DNA of 64,000 nt from Mycoemilia scoparia (Eukaryota > Kickxellomycota > Kickxellomycetes > Kickxellales > Kickxellaceae), in contig JANBPU010000003.1 of the NCBI GenBank assembly GCA_027575805.1, positions 357,792 through 421,791 on the forward strand, written 5' to 3'. Below the pieces are notes generated by a model that had not been told where the DNA came from, ran no database searches, and saw nothing but the letters and a program-made list of their open reading frames with translations. Shown here piece by piece: positions 55,311-64,000 of the stretch. The position numbers and the translations under genes are program-made. How positions within the stretch are numbered: position 1 is the first letter of the stretch; every line of letters begins with the position of its first letter.

Positions 55311-55638
55311 TCATGGTATCTTCAGAATCTCAAGGCTCTGGGATCTTACCGTCTTTTGAACACACTGTTTAAAGCTGGCAAACTCTGCTTGGCAAACATC
55401 CTTGGCGATTGTATCAATGTTTGCGACTACGCATTTTCCGTATTCTGAAGCCTATTGCCAACATCTCTCCACATTGTTATACAGCCCCTCACATAAAAGT
55501 ATCGCTATTCAGTCGAATAGTTTTTGAATGACAAGTCGTAAAGCTTACCTGTTTCGAGCACCCTGCCATGGTTTTTTCCATCCGCATTATAAACCTCTCT
55601 GGACGAGCCTTTGATAATGGTGTTGTTAGGGATACCAT
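55311..55638 (-). CDS. complex I assembly factor NDUFAF8-like, twin CX9C
   Basis: Two exons, 55638-55549 and 55451-55311, giving 76 residues, the size of human NDUFAF8, which stabilises NDUFAF5. The cysteine pattern is CSKQASEYGKC and CQAEFASFKQC, each with nine residues between, and the EYGKCV context matches the family. The N-terminus is basic. A donor-like GTAAGA after the second motif is read through to a TGA at 55313-55311; the alternative would be a further exon. An intermembrane-space location via Mia40 is inferred from the motif. Other CHCH proteins of similar length cannot be excluded. Confidence 0.78.
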
Positions 55639-55989
55639 GACGTTATATTTGTACAAAGTTGCCTTATCTGTTAAAACACTATCTTTATAGCAATTAATAA
55701 GAAAATGTGGTGAAATGAAGTAAACTAAAAGGTTGACTAGTCTCATCAGGCAACTTTTCATGCTAAATCAAAATCATTCCCCTCATCTCCCCCTTTATAC
55801 CGATTTAATATGTTCTCCTGATCTGATAGCAACTTTGTTAAAAAGTTGGTCTGTACACATCATGATCAACCCCTGGCCATTTATCCATACCTCTCTGCTT
55901 CTCTTTCCCTTTATTTCTGCTCTTCAAGACATGTTGAGCTCATATATGCAAATTAACACGCGAAAATAATACCGGCCAGGAATAGAAGT
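55639..55989. promoter_or_regulatory. bidirectional spacer NDUFAF8-like / EARS2
   Basis: A 351-bp divergent spacer between two mitochondrial genes, presumably holding both promoters. No strong motif seen. Confidence 0.4.
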
Positions 55990-57808
55990 ATGCAAATGTC
56001 TATATTCTTTGCAACAAGAAGAAATTACACGAATGCATTATGTCAGATTCAACAACATACTGTCAAGAAGTCTAAAAGCCTGAAATGTAAGCGCCTGCAT
56101 ACATCATGTATACATAGGCAGAAGCAGATCAATGGTCCGGTGAGGGTAAGGTTTGCACCAAGCCCCACCGGATATCTTCACTTGGGTGGACTTAGAACAG
56201 CCCTCTTCAATTACTTGACCGCCAAAAAGTATGGCGGCGCATTTATCCTGCGAATCGAAGACACTGATAGCAAGAGATTTGTCAAAGGTGCAACAGAAAG
56301 TATTATAAAAATGCTAGACTGGGCTGGAATCAGGTATGACGAGGGTCCTGGAAGGGAAAACAGTGCCAAAGGGCCTTATTTTCAGTCACAGAGAACTGAT
56401 TTGTATAGACACTACACCCAGAATCTGCTCAAAAATGGCCATGCCTACCCATGCTTTTGCAAGGCATCCGATCTGGAGAGTATGAGACAGCTTGCGCAAA
56501 AACGTGGACTTCCTCCACGCTACGACCAAAGGTGCTTAAATCTAAGTCAAGCCCAGGTACAAGCGAAGATGCAAACGGGCGAGCCATACGTTATCCGTTT
56601 CCGAAGCCCAGACAGCCCAATTTCGGTAAACGACATGGTATATGGAAATATCCAGATGAAGGCAAGCTCATTGGACGATGCGGTTCTGCTAAAAAGTGAT
56701 GGGTTGCCAACATACCATCTTGCCAATGTTGTTGACGATCACCACATGGACATCACTCACGTTATGAGAGGCGAAGAGTGGCTAGTATCGACCCCCAAGC
56801 ACCTTGCCCTATTTAAAGCCCTCGGATGGGATGCCCCGGAGTATATACACCTGCCACTACTATTAAACTCTGATGGTGCCAAGCTTTCGAAAAGACATGG
56901 TGGCCATGCCGATGTCAGCTCTCTGGTAAAAGACGGTTATCTCCCAGAAGCAGTTGTAAACTTTGTGGCTTTTTTGGGATGGAATCCGAAAACGACAGAG
57001 GAAATATTTACCATTGATAGTCTTATAGACAAAGTGAGTGTAGATTTTACAACTGAATGCTTTATAATATCATTGCCCCTGAAATATCTATTATAATGTC
57101 TATTGTATTTTTATTTAGTTCTCTGTCAACGGACTTAATCGGGGGAATCCAGTAGTCAACATAGAAAAGCTTCGATGGCTCAATAAGCAACATCTAAGAT
57201 CTCGGTTAGAAACCAACACAAATGTAGCTGAACTTGTAGAGCAAGCTAGAAACGCTATCGTTGACCAAATAGGAACTAAGGAGTAAGTACTTTTTACATA
57301 GTCTATTCGGAACCAACAAACTGAAAAGGACTAACTGTGACCTCTTCACGTTTTATATGACGAACATCCAAACAGCAGGAGGCTTGAGGATGAAAAAATA
57401 ATGCAAGCATTGAAGTTGGCAAAGGATAAACTGGTCCTTCCATCGGACATTGTAAAGGAAGCCGGGTTTCTTTTCAACAACCCCGATCTGGGATCGGACG
57501 AATCCTTGAAAATCATTCAACAAATTCCTCCAGGTCACTGCAAAAAGATTGCAGAAATAGCTATAAAAGAACTTGAAAAAATGGATCCACATCTATTTGC
57601 ACATAAATCTCAAGATTGCATGCCATTCCTCATAGAACGATCCATGAAAGAAACGGGTTTGAAGAAAGGGCAGGTTATGAAGGCTATACGGTGGGCACTA
57701 ACTGGCCAAAAGGATGGTCCCAAAATTCCCCAATTGCTTTCTGAACTTGGTCATGAATTAGTAATTAAAAGGCTTCTTATAGCCGCACAGTTTAATTTTC
57801 CAAAATAG
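55990..57808 (+). CDS. MSE1: mitochondrial glutamyl-tRNA synthetase
   Basis: A class I synthetase that charges mitochondrial tRNA-Glu (and probably tRNA-Gln for transamidation). Three exons: 55990-57033, 57119-57282 and 57376-57808, giving 546 residues. A basic presequence of about 40 residues precedes the HIGH-type motif in APSPTGYLHLGG (56-67). LRIEDTD, THVMRGEEWL and the KMSKS-type KLSKR (298-302) complete the catalytic core. The C-terminal anticodon domain follows. The exon 3 acceptor is a tandem CAGCAG: the first AG gives Asp-Arg-Arg-Leu, the second Glu-Arg-Leu, both in frame. It belongs to the bacterial-type GluRS family, not the cytosolic one. Confidence 0.95.
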
Positions 57809-58005
57809 AGCCATTCATTGATACCACTATTGTAACTATACTATAACAATAACAACAACATGTAGCTAATGATTGAGAAATATGGTAAAAACAGGCACTA
57901 CAAAAGCTGTAACTAAATGTAATCCTTACGCAAGAGATCAATGGAAAGGTCTTTAAAAGGGTGATAGCAATGAGCCGCCCATGAAAGATATTACTGCAGG
58001 CAATG

Positions 58006-60038
58006 TTAGTTGGTGGTCGTGCCATTGGTCTTTCCGATGAGAAGTTGGGAGATGGTGGAGGTTGGTTTGAGATAGTTGTTCTCAACAATGTTCATCAAGT
58101 ACCACTCATCGCTGATCTTTTCGAGCAGCTTCCTCGATTCGGATTCCTGGGGGTAAACTCTGGACCATGCCAACCAGAAGTCGTAGGCCTCATCCTTCCA
58201 TGCCATGAAGCTGGTGGCTTCGACAATGGTGGGCTGAATAATTTCCTTGCCTGGGAACACACCCCAAGTTACAGCATTTGGTGAGCCGGTATCAAAGTTG
58301 GATTTCAAGTTTCCTTTCTTATTTACCACAAGGTAAGTAAGAGTTGGGTGGTTTTCCATTTGTTCTAGGAGAGCAGGAAGAGCCTCTGGCGCTACAAAGA
58401 ATTCGAGGTAAGCCTTTTTGTAGACAAATCCGTTAGGAGGCCCCCATCCGTGAACAGGATCGTTGGATGGCGCGCTGTTGGTGCTGGGCTGACTGTTGAT
58501 GGTCAAGAAGCCTGCTCTGTTGAAGCCAGTCAATGTCTCGCGGATTTCTTCGGATTCTGGCAACAAAGGGGTGTCACTCCATGGAAGAGACGAAATCTTG
58601 CCCTGGCAATATTTAACAAACAGGTCCTTCACATCATCAACTGAGGTTGGTGTACCCCAGAGCTTGAGCGCATTTTCGCCAGTAAAGCGGATTTGAACAC
58701 CGTGGATCAGCTCACCATAAGCTGGTGACCGCGCGTCTCCCCAGCGACCGTTAGGGAACTCGTCCCAGTTTGCAGTTCTTGCAATATAGTTCTTTGTTTG
58801 GTTTCTCCAAAAGATTGGACGTACAGTTTCTCTTGAGCGCTTGTCAGATATCGACTGAGCCCAGGGCAAGGGGCGGATGGCCTCCAAGTCAGGAATATAG
58901 TTGAGCTCCTCAAGGATCATTTGGGTAGAGCGCTCGAGGTTAAGAGTGTAGAAATGAGTCCCAATTATGCCATTAGCACGAAGCTTCTTGATCATGTCGA
59001 CAGCTACCTTGATACCATAGTTCTTTACAGCCTGGTCGTCGTCCTTGATATCCTCGAGGTTATCCCAGATCTCTTGGGGCACTTTGATGCGACAAAGGTC
59101 GGTCATGCGCTTAAAGCCATTATAGTTTTGGATTGGCATAATTCCTGGCAAGATTGGAGCTTTGATCCCGGCATCTCTACACCGCTTAACCCAGTCAACA
59201 AACAAGTCAACGTCATAGAATAGCTGGGTGACTACCAGGTCAGCGCCTGCATCAATCTTTTCCTTTAGGTACTGGATGTCCTTCTCAACATCATCAGGCG
59301 AGGAACATCCCTCGGGATAGCCGGCCACAGAAATACAAAAGTAGTCGCCATACTGCTTGCGGATGTATTTGACGAGATCTGAAGCATAGCGGAACTCCCC
59401 TTCCTCGGGGTCAAATTCTGTAGACCCATCGGGAAGATCACCGCGAAGTGCTAGGATATTCTGAATGCCATTTTCCTTTGCTACCTATTGCAGCAAAGTT
59501 GCGTGTCATAAAACACATGAACTGTTAAAATCTATGCTATCTGCAAACTGGTTTTTTCATTAAAATTATATATATATATATATATAATTGCTTACAGCCA
59601 AAGCTCTTTTGATCAACTTGAAGGATGTGTTTGTGCAGGTCATGTGCATATTAGCCTCGAGCCCATATACAGACTGGGAAGTCGAACAAATCTCAAGAGT
59701 AAGATCTGAAGACTTACCGCCCCATCTCCAGGTCACGTCAATAAACAAAGGACCAAGATTGTACATGCGACCTATGCGATCATACAGATTAACGACACCC
59801 TAAAGAAAAAATAATGCTTTTTAGTATTTTTTTTTCAAGCAGCCATCGCCCATCAGATAACATATAGCATCAGATCAATTTAGATCCAACTTCATATTTT
59901 CATGAATGAGTCCAAGAGAATTTCCAAATGTGTAAACCTGTAACACTGTACCTGCTGTGTCTTGGGTGGGAAGTACTCGAAGGACCAGTATGGGCGGTTT
60001 TCCTCTTCGGCCTTTAGGATCTTGTCAACGATTTTCAT
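58006..60038 (-). CDS. MET13: methylenetetrahydrofolate reductase
   Basis: A flavoprotein reducing 5,10-methylene-THF to 5-methyl-THF for methionine synthesis. Three exons: 60038-59952, 59799-59596 and 59484-58006, giving 589 residues. The N-terminal catalytic TIM barrel shows the FEYFPPKT start, FIDVTWRWGG, SSDLTLEIC, HMTCTN, LALRGDLP, SVAGYPEGC and DLVVTQLFYD. The C-terminal half is the regulatory domain of eukaryotic MTHFR (PIFWRNQTKNYI, WGPPNGFVYKKAYLEFF). In exon 2, WRWGGKSS replaces the more usual WGAGGSS. An internal GGTAAGT there looks like a donor but must be read through to keep the barrel. Met12 versus Met13 identity cannot be settled. Confidence 0.95.
59569..59588. repeat. TA microsatellite in MTHFR intron 2
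   Basis: About ten TA units lie near the donor side of the second intron. Similar TA runs occur at about 29255-29275 and 53511-53535. Confidence 0.8.
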
Positions 60039-60955
60039 TGCTTGAGCTTGGCACTGCTTTCAAAGAGACAGTTAATATGCTGGAGAGAAAGGCTTGCGTA
60101 TGTGGTTGGTTATAGAGAAAAAATTAAAATAAAAGATGGCTAAAGTCTAACACAGGTGATACCAATACAGGCGGCAGAGAACGTAAACTAATAAATAGAA
60201 AGAAACAAGCAAAGGAGCGCAAGCGACCAGGGCTCCCAGATATATAGATATCAGGCATGGCCTTGGTTGGGGTGGGGAATATCAAGAGGCCACTCTCTAA
60301 CAGGACGAAAAATAGCGAAGTGGGGGACTGGCCAATAATCGACAAGAAGCCAGGGTACTTTGGGTACTTTTCTGTGACTATGCTATTATTCCACCACACC
60401 AATGCTAGTGTGAAAAAGGGAAAAGCGTAAATAGTGACTAACAAAAAAGGGCATTGTAATAAAATCGCCACATTTCCATGAGATCAGCCATGTTAAAAAT
60501 GAATGCTCCCATGCACAATGAACTTTCATCGTGTCAATATGCTGTCCAATATGCATCCAAAGCCCCATCGCACTAGTTGCTCACAACCCCTGCTATCCTT
60601 TATTTGACAGTACTATAAATGTACCATGTGGGCATGGGGGATAAACTCATACAGGCTTTTGCCAGTTCATTAACTCAGCGGCTTAGTGCGGTGGAGCAAA
60701 TGATTGACTAGCCTGTAATAACAACTACTCAGTTAGAGAGATAACGATTTTATGTAATGGAGAGCAATGCACTTGTGGCCAGGCTTCGTCCCATGATGAA
60801 CAAAAATGGGACTTGTGAAGTATCCTTGGTCGTTGGATGGATGTGATTGACCTTGATGGCGAAAATCCACATAGTGATAGATTGTGTTTGATAACGATCA
60901 AGCTTGTTATTTTAACAGATACACAAATAAGCTAAGGAATGAAAAAGGTAAAAAG
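60039..60955. other. intergenic region upstream of MTHFR
   Basis: 920 bp with no recognisable gene. Minus-strand ORFs (up to 115 codons, 60124-60471) are hydrophobic by base composition only and lack family features. Confidence 0.55.
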
Positions 60956-62992
60956 CTACTTTTCAAGGTTTTTTCTATGCTTCCGCTTAGATACACAACC
61001 TGAAGTGTAGACCCCAATGGTAACCAAGAGGCTCACAATAAAGTGCAAGTACATGAATATATTGGCGTAATTTTCTGCACTTGTCTTTTTGGCTCTGATT
61101 TGATACAAGGGCCAAGAGTTGAGGATCAGCAGAGACAGCAATAGTTGACAGAAGGCAATGATTCTGCGATATTTCATGTGGACTTTGGCCATCATGCTCA
61201 GATACTCTGCCTGGTTAATATCGCCTGGATATTGTTGAAGAGCCTGGGCTCTAATAGCCTCATCCTTATTAATCCTGGCCTTGTATTTCCGATACTTGAA
61301 ATCGTTGTAAATGTAGTAGCCAGGAATAAAGAATATAAATAACCAGAACATACAAATTTGTACAATCATGAATCCTGAAAACCAAAAATCCTGCTGGTAG
61401 GCCTTTGATATGATTTTGGCAGAACTGCTTAATGGAATAGCTGCAAATATCCATAGAATTACCATTATGATGCTTGAAAAGGCCTTTTTGAATTTCTGTC
61501 GCCTGTCCAATGTCAATTGATCTCTGTCGGTGTTGATGCTACTGTTTTCGGCAGAATCAGAATTCAATTGTTGAGAATCTTTGTTTCTGCGAAAACATGA
61601 AAACAATTTGGATAAAATTCCTCTGGATCTTCCTTGCTCTTCATCATCTCTGTGTGTATTATCGCTGTTACTATGGCTTTGCTGTTGGCTGATCTCTTGA
61701 AATCCGTGACTGCTTTGGCTGCTAGCCCTTCTTCTGCCAAACACACCACTGCCAGGATCACTTTGCTGTTCTAGCTGGCTTCCACTGCTGCTCAAATCGC
61801 TTATGTTGTCCTGAGTAATTGCTTCGCTAGCATTGTCTTCAAGGGGAGAAACTTCAACGGCATGAATTTGGGGTTTCTGCTGTTGTGATCCGATCTGTCT
61901 ATGAGTTTCTGTTTCTTCTCGCTGGTCTTGCTGTGACCATGACTCCGCTTCATGAATTGTAGGTTGTTGTCTACCATTATCCGGCTTAGAGATGACATCT
62001 TTTTTACCATCTACCTTAATAGTTAGCCTATCGCCATTTTTTAGTTTGAATCTTTCTCTAAATCCCCTTACTTGGGCAGCGGAACTGCTTTCCGCAACAT
62101 GTTCTGCCTCTTGTTGGTCTTGGGCTATTGTATCATTAAACTTTACTTGTTTTCTCTTGACAGGTTTGTGATTTAACCTAACATCATGCTCTTGACTTTG
62201 CTGACTACTAACAGTAGCAGCCTTGGGGGGAGTGATGGTGTCCGTGGTGCTAACACCACTCTTAACTGAATCGTTCTTGCTCAATCCAGTCCCCTGTCGT
62301 TCCAATGCCTCAAAATACTGCGATTCAGGTGACGACGACTGTTCAACTTGATGCTGAGTATCATCATGTCGATTCACGTCGGATTTTCTCTCAATATCCT
62401 CAAAGTATTCTTCTTCTTGTGCACCTTTCTTACTAGGCTTAGTAGTAGCGCTGGTACCCACAGACGAACTATAATCTGCAATCAAATCCTCATTATTTTT
62501 CAAATCCAATTCAATATCTTCTAGTTGCTTTTCATAATTTTTGTAATCGAAGATTGGGTCATTTCTTTCCAACAGCTCATTCAAGTCTTTTCTCAATTCA
62601 ACCTGGATTTCTTTCAAGTAGCTTAAAACGTCTTCAGCATGATTCAATTTCTTTTTCATTATTTTGTGCCGACTTTGGTCTATTTCTTTGCTTGCTTGAG
62701 ATTTGTGGAAGCCACTTATGAACGCATCTAGTTCAGCTCCCAGCATATCTACTATACTGTTAAACCTATCCACTAGTGGACTTTTGTACCCATCTGTCTT
62801 TTTTTCATCTTCAGTACTCAATTCTCCAATTTCGATAATATGCATTAGATCGGTGATAAGCTCATATACTTTAACAGCATGGTCATACTTGGTCCTACTA
62901 TCACCATTTTTTGCTATTTTTGAGCCGAATTCGGTTCTATACTCATTTTCAAATTCTGATAAATCTTCTATTTGTCTTCTAGGTGTATCCAT
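60956..62992 (-). CDS. multi-pass membrane protein of unknown function
   Basis: Single exon, 678 residues. Residues 1 to about 170 are helical and charged, with coiled-coil character (KKLNHAEDVLSYLKEIQVEL). The middle, about 170-490, is polar, Gln/Ser-rich and probably disordered. The last 190 residues hold three or four hydrophobic helices: AFSSIIMVILWIFAAIPLS, SGFMIVQICMFWLFIFFIP, IIAFCQLLLSLLILNSW and FMYLHFIVSLLVTIGVYTS. They are separated by basic loops, and the tail is VSKRKHRKNLEK. No signal peptide; a large cytosolic N-half is inferred. I recognise no family. The low-complexity middle is richer in A/T than neighbouring genes. Confidence 0.75.
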   Translation of the reverse strand: MDTPRRQIEDLSEFENEYRTEFGSKIAKNGDSRTKYDHAVKVYELITDLMHIIEIGELSTEDEKKTDGYKSPLVDRFNSIVDMLGAELDAFISGFHKSQASKEIDQSRHKIMKKKLNHAEDVLSYLKEIQVELRKDLNELLERNDPIFDYKNYEKQLEDIELDLKNNEDLIADYSSSVGTSATTKPSKKGAQEEEYFEDIERKSDVNRHDDTQHQVEQSSSPESQYFEALERQGTGLSKNDSVKSGVSTTDTITPPKAATVSSQQSQEHDVRLNHKPVKRKQVKFNDTIAQDQQEAEHVAESSSAAQVRGFRERFKLKNGDRLTIKVDGKKDVISKPDNGRQQPTIHEAESWSQQDQREETETHRQIGSQQQKPQIHAVEVSPLEDNASEAITQDNISDLSSSGSQLEQQSDPGSGVFGRRRASSQSSHGFQEISQQQSHSNSDNTHRDDEEQGRSRGILSKLFSCFRRNKDSQQLNSDSAENSSINTDRDQLTLDRRQKFKKAFSSIIMVILWIFAAIPLSSSAKIISKAYQQDFWFSGFMIVQICMFWLFIFFIPGYYIYNDFKYRKYKARINKDEAIRAQALQQYPGDINQAEYLSMMAKVHMKYRRIIAFCQLLLSLLILNSWPLYQIRAKKTSAENYANIFMYLHFIVSLLVTIGVYTSGCVSKRKHRKNLEK

Positions 62993-64000
62993 ATATTTTT
63001 ACTTTTTTACTTTTAATAAATGTATAATGAAGTGGTGGACGTAACTAATCTATTTTTTAGACTATAAAATGTCTGATAAAGAAATTGTAAAATAAAAATA
63101 TAGGCCTTCAGGTCTTGAGATAAAACATTTAAAGCCTCTGCTCGAATGATACTCTATTATCTGAAAAAAAAGCATCGGTTTTGAACAGATTTCAAAAACA
63201 CGAGTTTCTTGAGCACATTGAATATTATGCCTATTTTTATGGATCTTAATGCACAGATCATTTACAAAGAGTATATTCAAATATCTATCTAAACCTCGGT
63301 TTCAGTTCACAATCAACGTATTGTCGTAATAGTTTGCAGAAAGTTGTAGTTATTGAGAGTGTTGTAGGAGTTCATGGAACAGTTGTATATATACACCTAA
63401 CTAGAAGGGGATTGAATAAAGTTGAATATCTCTAAATACAAATTATAATAAAATAAATATATTGGTTGGTGTTTTATTCGTTTGCTAAAAACAGTAATAC
63501 TTTTTGCGATCTATAGCATTCAAAGCTGTAAAGAAAAATAACACAGGATGTTTAGAAACAAACGAATTGTGCTGAAAAATAAAATAATCACCATAGTAAA
63601 TAAACAAGTAGGTTTTGGGATTATGAAATACCATGAAAAAATAATAATGCTTGAATAGAAATATAAAGTGCAAAGATATAGACTCAAGCCTTGTAATATA
63701 TACAGAGATTTTGAAATTTTTTCAAAAGCCTCGCTAGCTCAAGGATGACACAAGTTTATTCTTTAGGAAGCAAAAGTAAAACTGACAAATGCAACTAGAC
63801 TAAACAAAAGGGAAGAAGCAGCAGAGCTGAACGACTCATATCAACTGTCTAGACAGTCAAACATACACAGCCCGAAGACTGGCACCCAAAAACCTGCAGA
63901 GTGATGCACAGAAGAGCAACCAGGGAGGAGAAGAGGAGCAAAGGATGAAGCCAGGAATGTAGCCCCTGCGGAGACCTTTGTTCTCATGTGGCCATTTGGC
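62993..64000. other. AT-rich intergenic region to window end
   Basis: No ORF with coding character. From about 63750 base composition becomes less AT-rich, which may mark the edge of a gene lying beyond the window. Confidence 0.5.

Noticed and set aside
1..64000. CRISPR arrays, rRNA genes, bacterial operons, replication origin
   Set aside because: No regularly spaced repeats, no rRNA-like stretch and gene structure is eukaryotic; a fungal origin cannot be recognised by sequence alone.

Overview
The window is nuclear DNA of a fungus. Most genes are split by short introns (about 50-220 bp) with GTAAGT/GTATGT donors and TAG/CAG acceptors. Intergenic DNA is AT-rich and the standard code is used, with TAA, TAG and TGA all ending intact genes. 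Several genes are usually missing from model yeasts: LINKIN/ITFG1, an NDUFAF8-like complex I factor, an ACOT9-type thioesterase and a CCDC77-like coiled-coil protein. I infer an early-diverging (zygomycete-grade, non-Dikarya) fungus; the species cannot be told from the sequence. No rRNA, CRISPR array or bacterial-type operon is present.

Layout. 0-9 kb: a gene fragment at the edge, a secreted tyrosinase, NAC-beta and two small unknown genes in loose intergenic DNA. 9-13.5 kb: V-ATPase subunit a and mitochondrial enoyl reductase. 13.5-17.2 kb: a degraded island with a short inverted-repeat element, two LTR-like fragments, tRNA-Asp and a full-length broken copy of the splicing factor gene PRP6. 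17.5-29 kb: a nuclear AT-hook protein, eIF1A, cohesin SCC1, a flavodoxin-fold quinone reductase and the CCDC77-like gene. 29-36.6 kb: 7.6 kb almost without recognisable genes, holding a possible 28-residue microprotein gene and two copies of a second inverted-repeat family. 36.6-60 kb: a dense block of ACOT9-like thioesterase, proteasome beta-3, LSM5, CMC2, NDUFV2, LINKIN, MIA40, COA1, URI/BUD27, PRMT3, NDUFAF8-like, mitochondrial GluRS and MTHFR. 60-64 kb: a multi-pass membrane protein of unknown function and empty sequence.

Functional links. Many genes serve mitochondria: ETR1, ACOT9, CMC2, NDUFV2, MIA40, COA1, NDUFAF8-like and EARS2. MIA40, the oxidative import receptor for twin-CX9C proteins, lies within 7 kb of two twin-CX9C genes. 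NDUFV2 plus the NDUFAF8-like gene imply a working complex I.

The main non-genic finding is two families of small non-autonomous inverted-repeat elements. Family 1 (about 120 bp, TA-flanked, eight copies) sits inside a GC-AG intron of one gene, at the stop codon of proteasome beta-3, and 2 bp past the stop of a small ORF. Family 2 (about 160 bp, three copies) includes one copy inside an intron of the thioesterase gene. All gene models were spliced by eye; exon coordinates are given in each entry.
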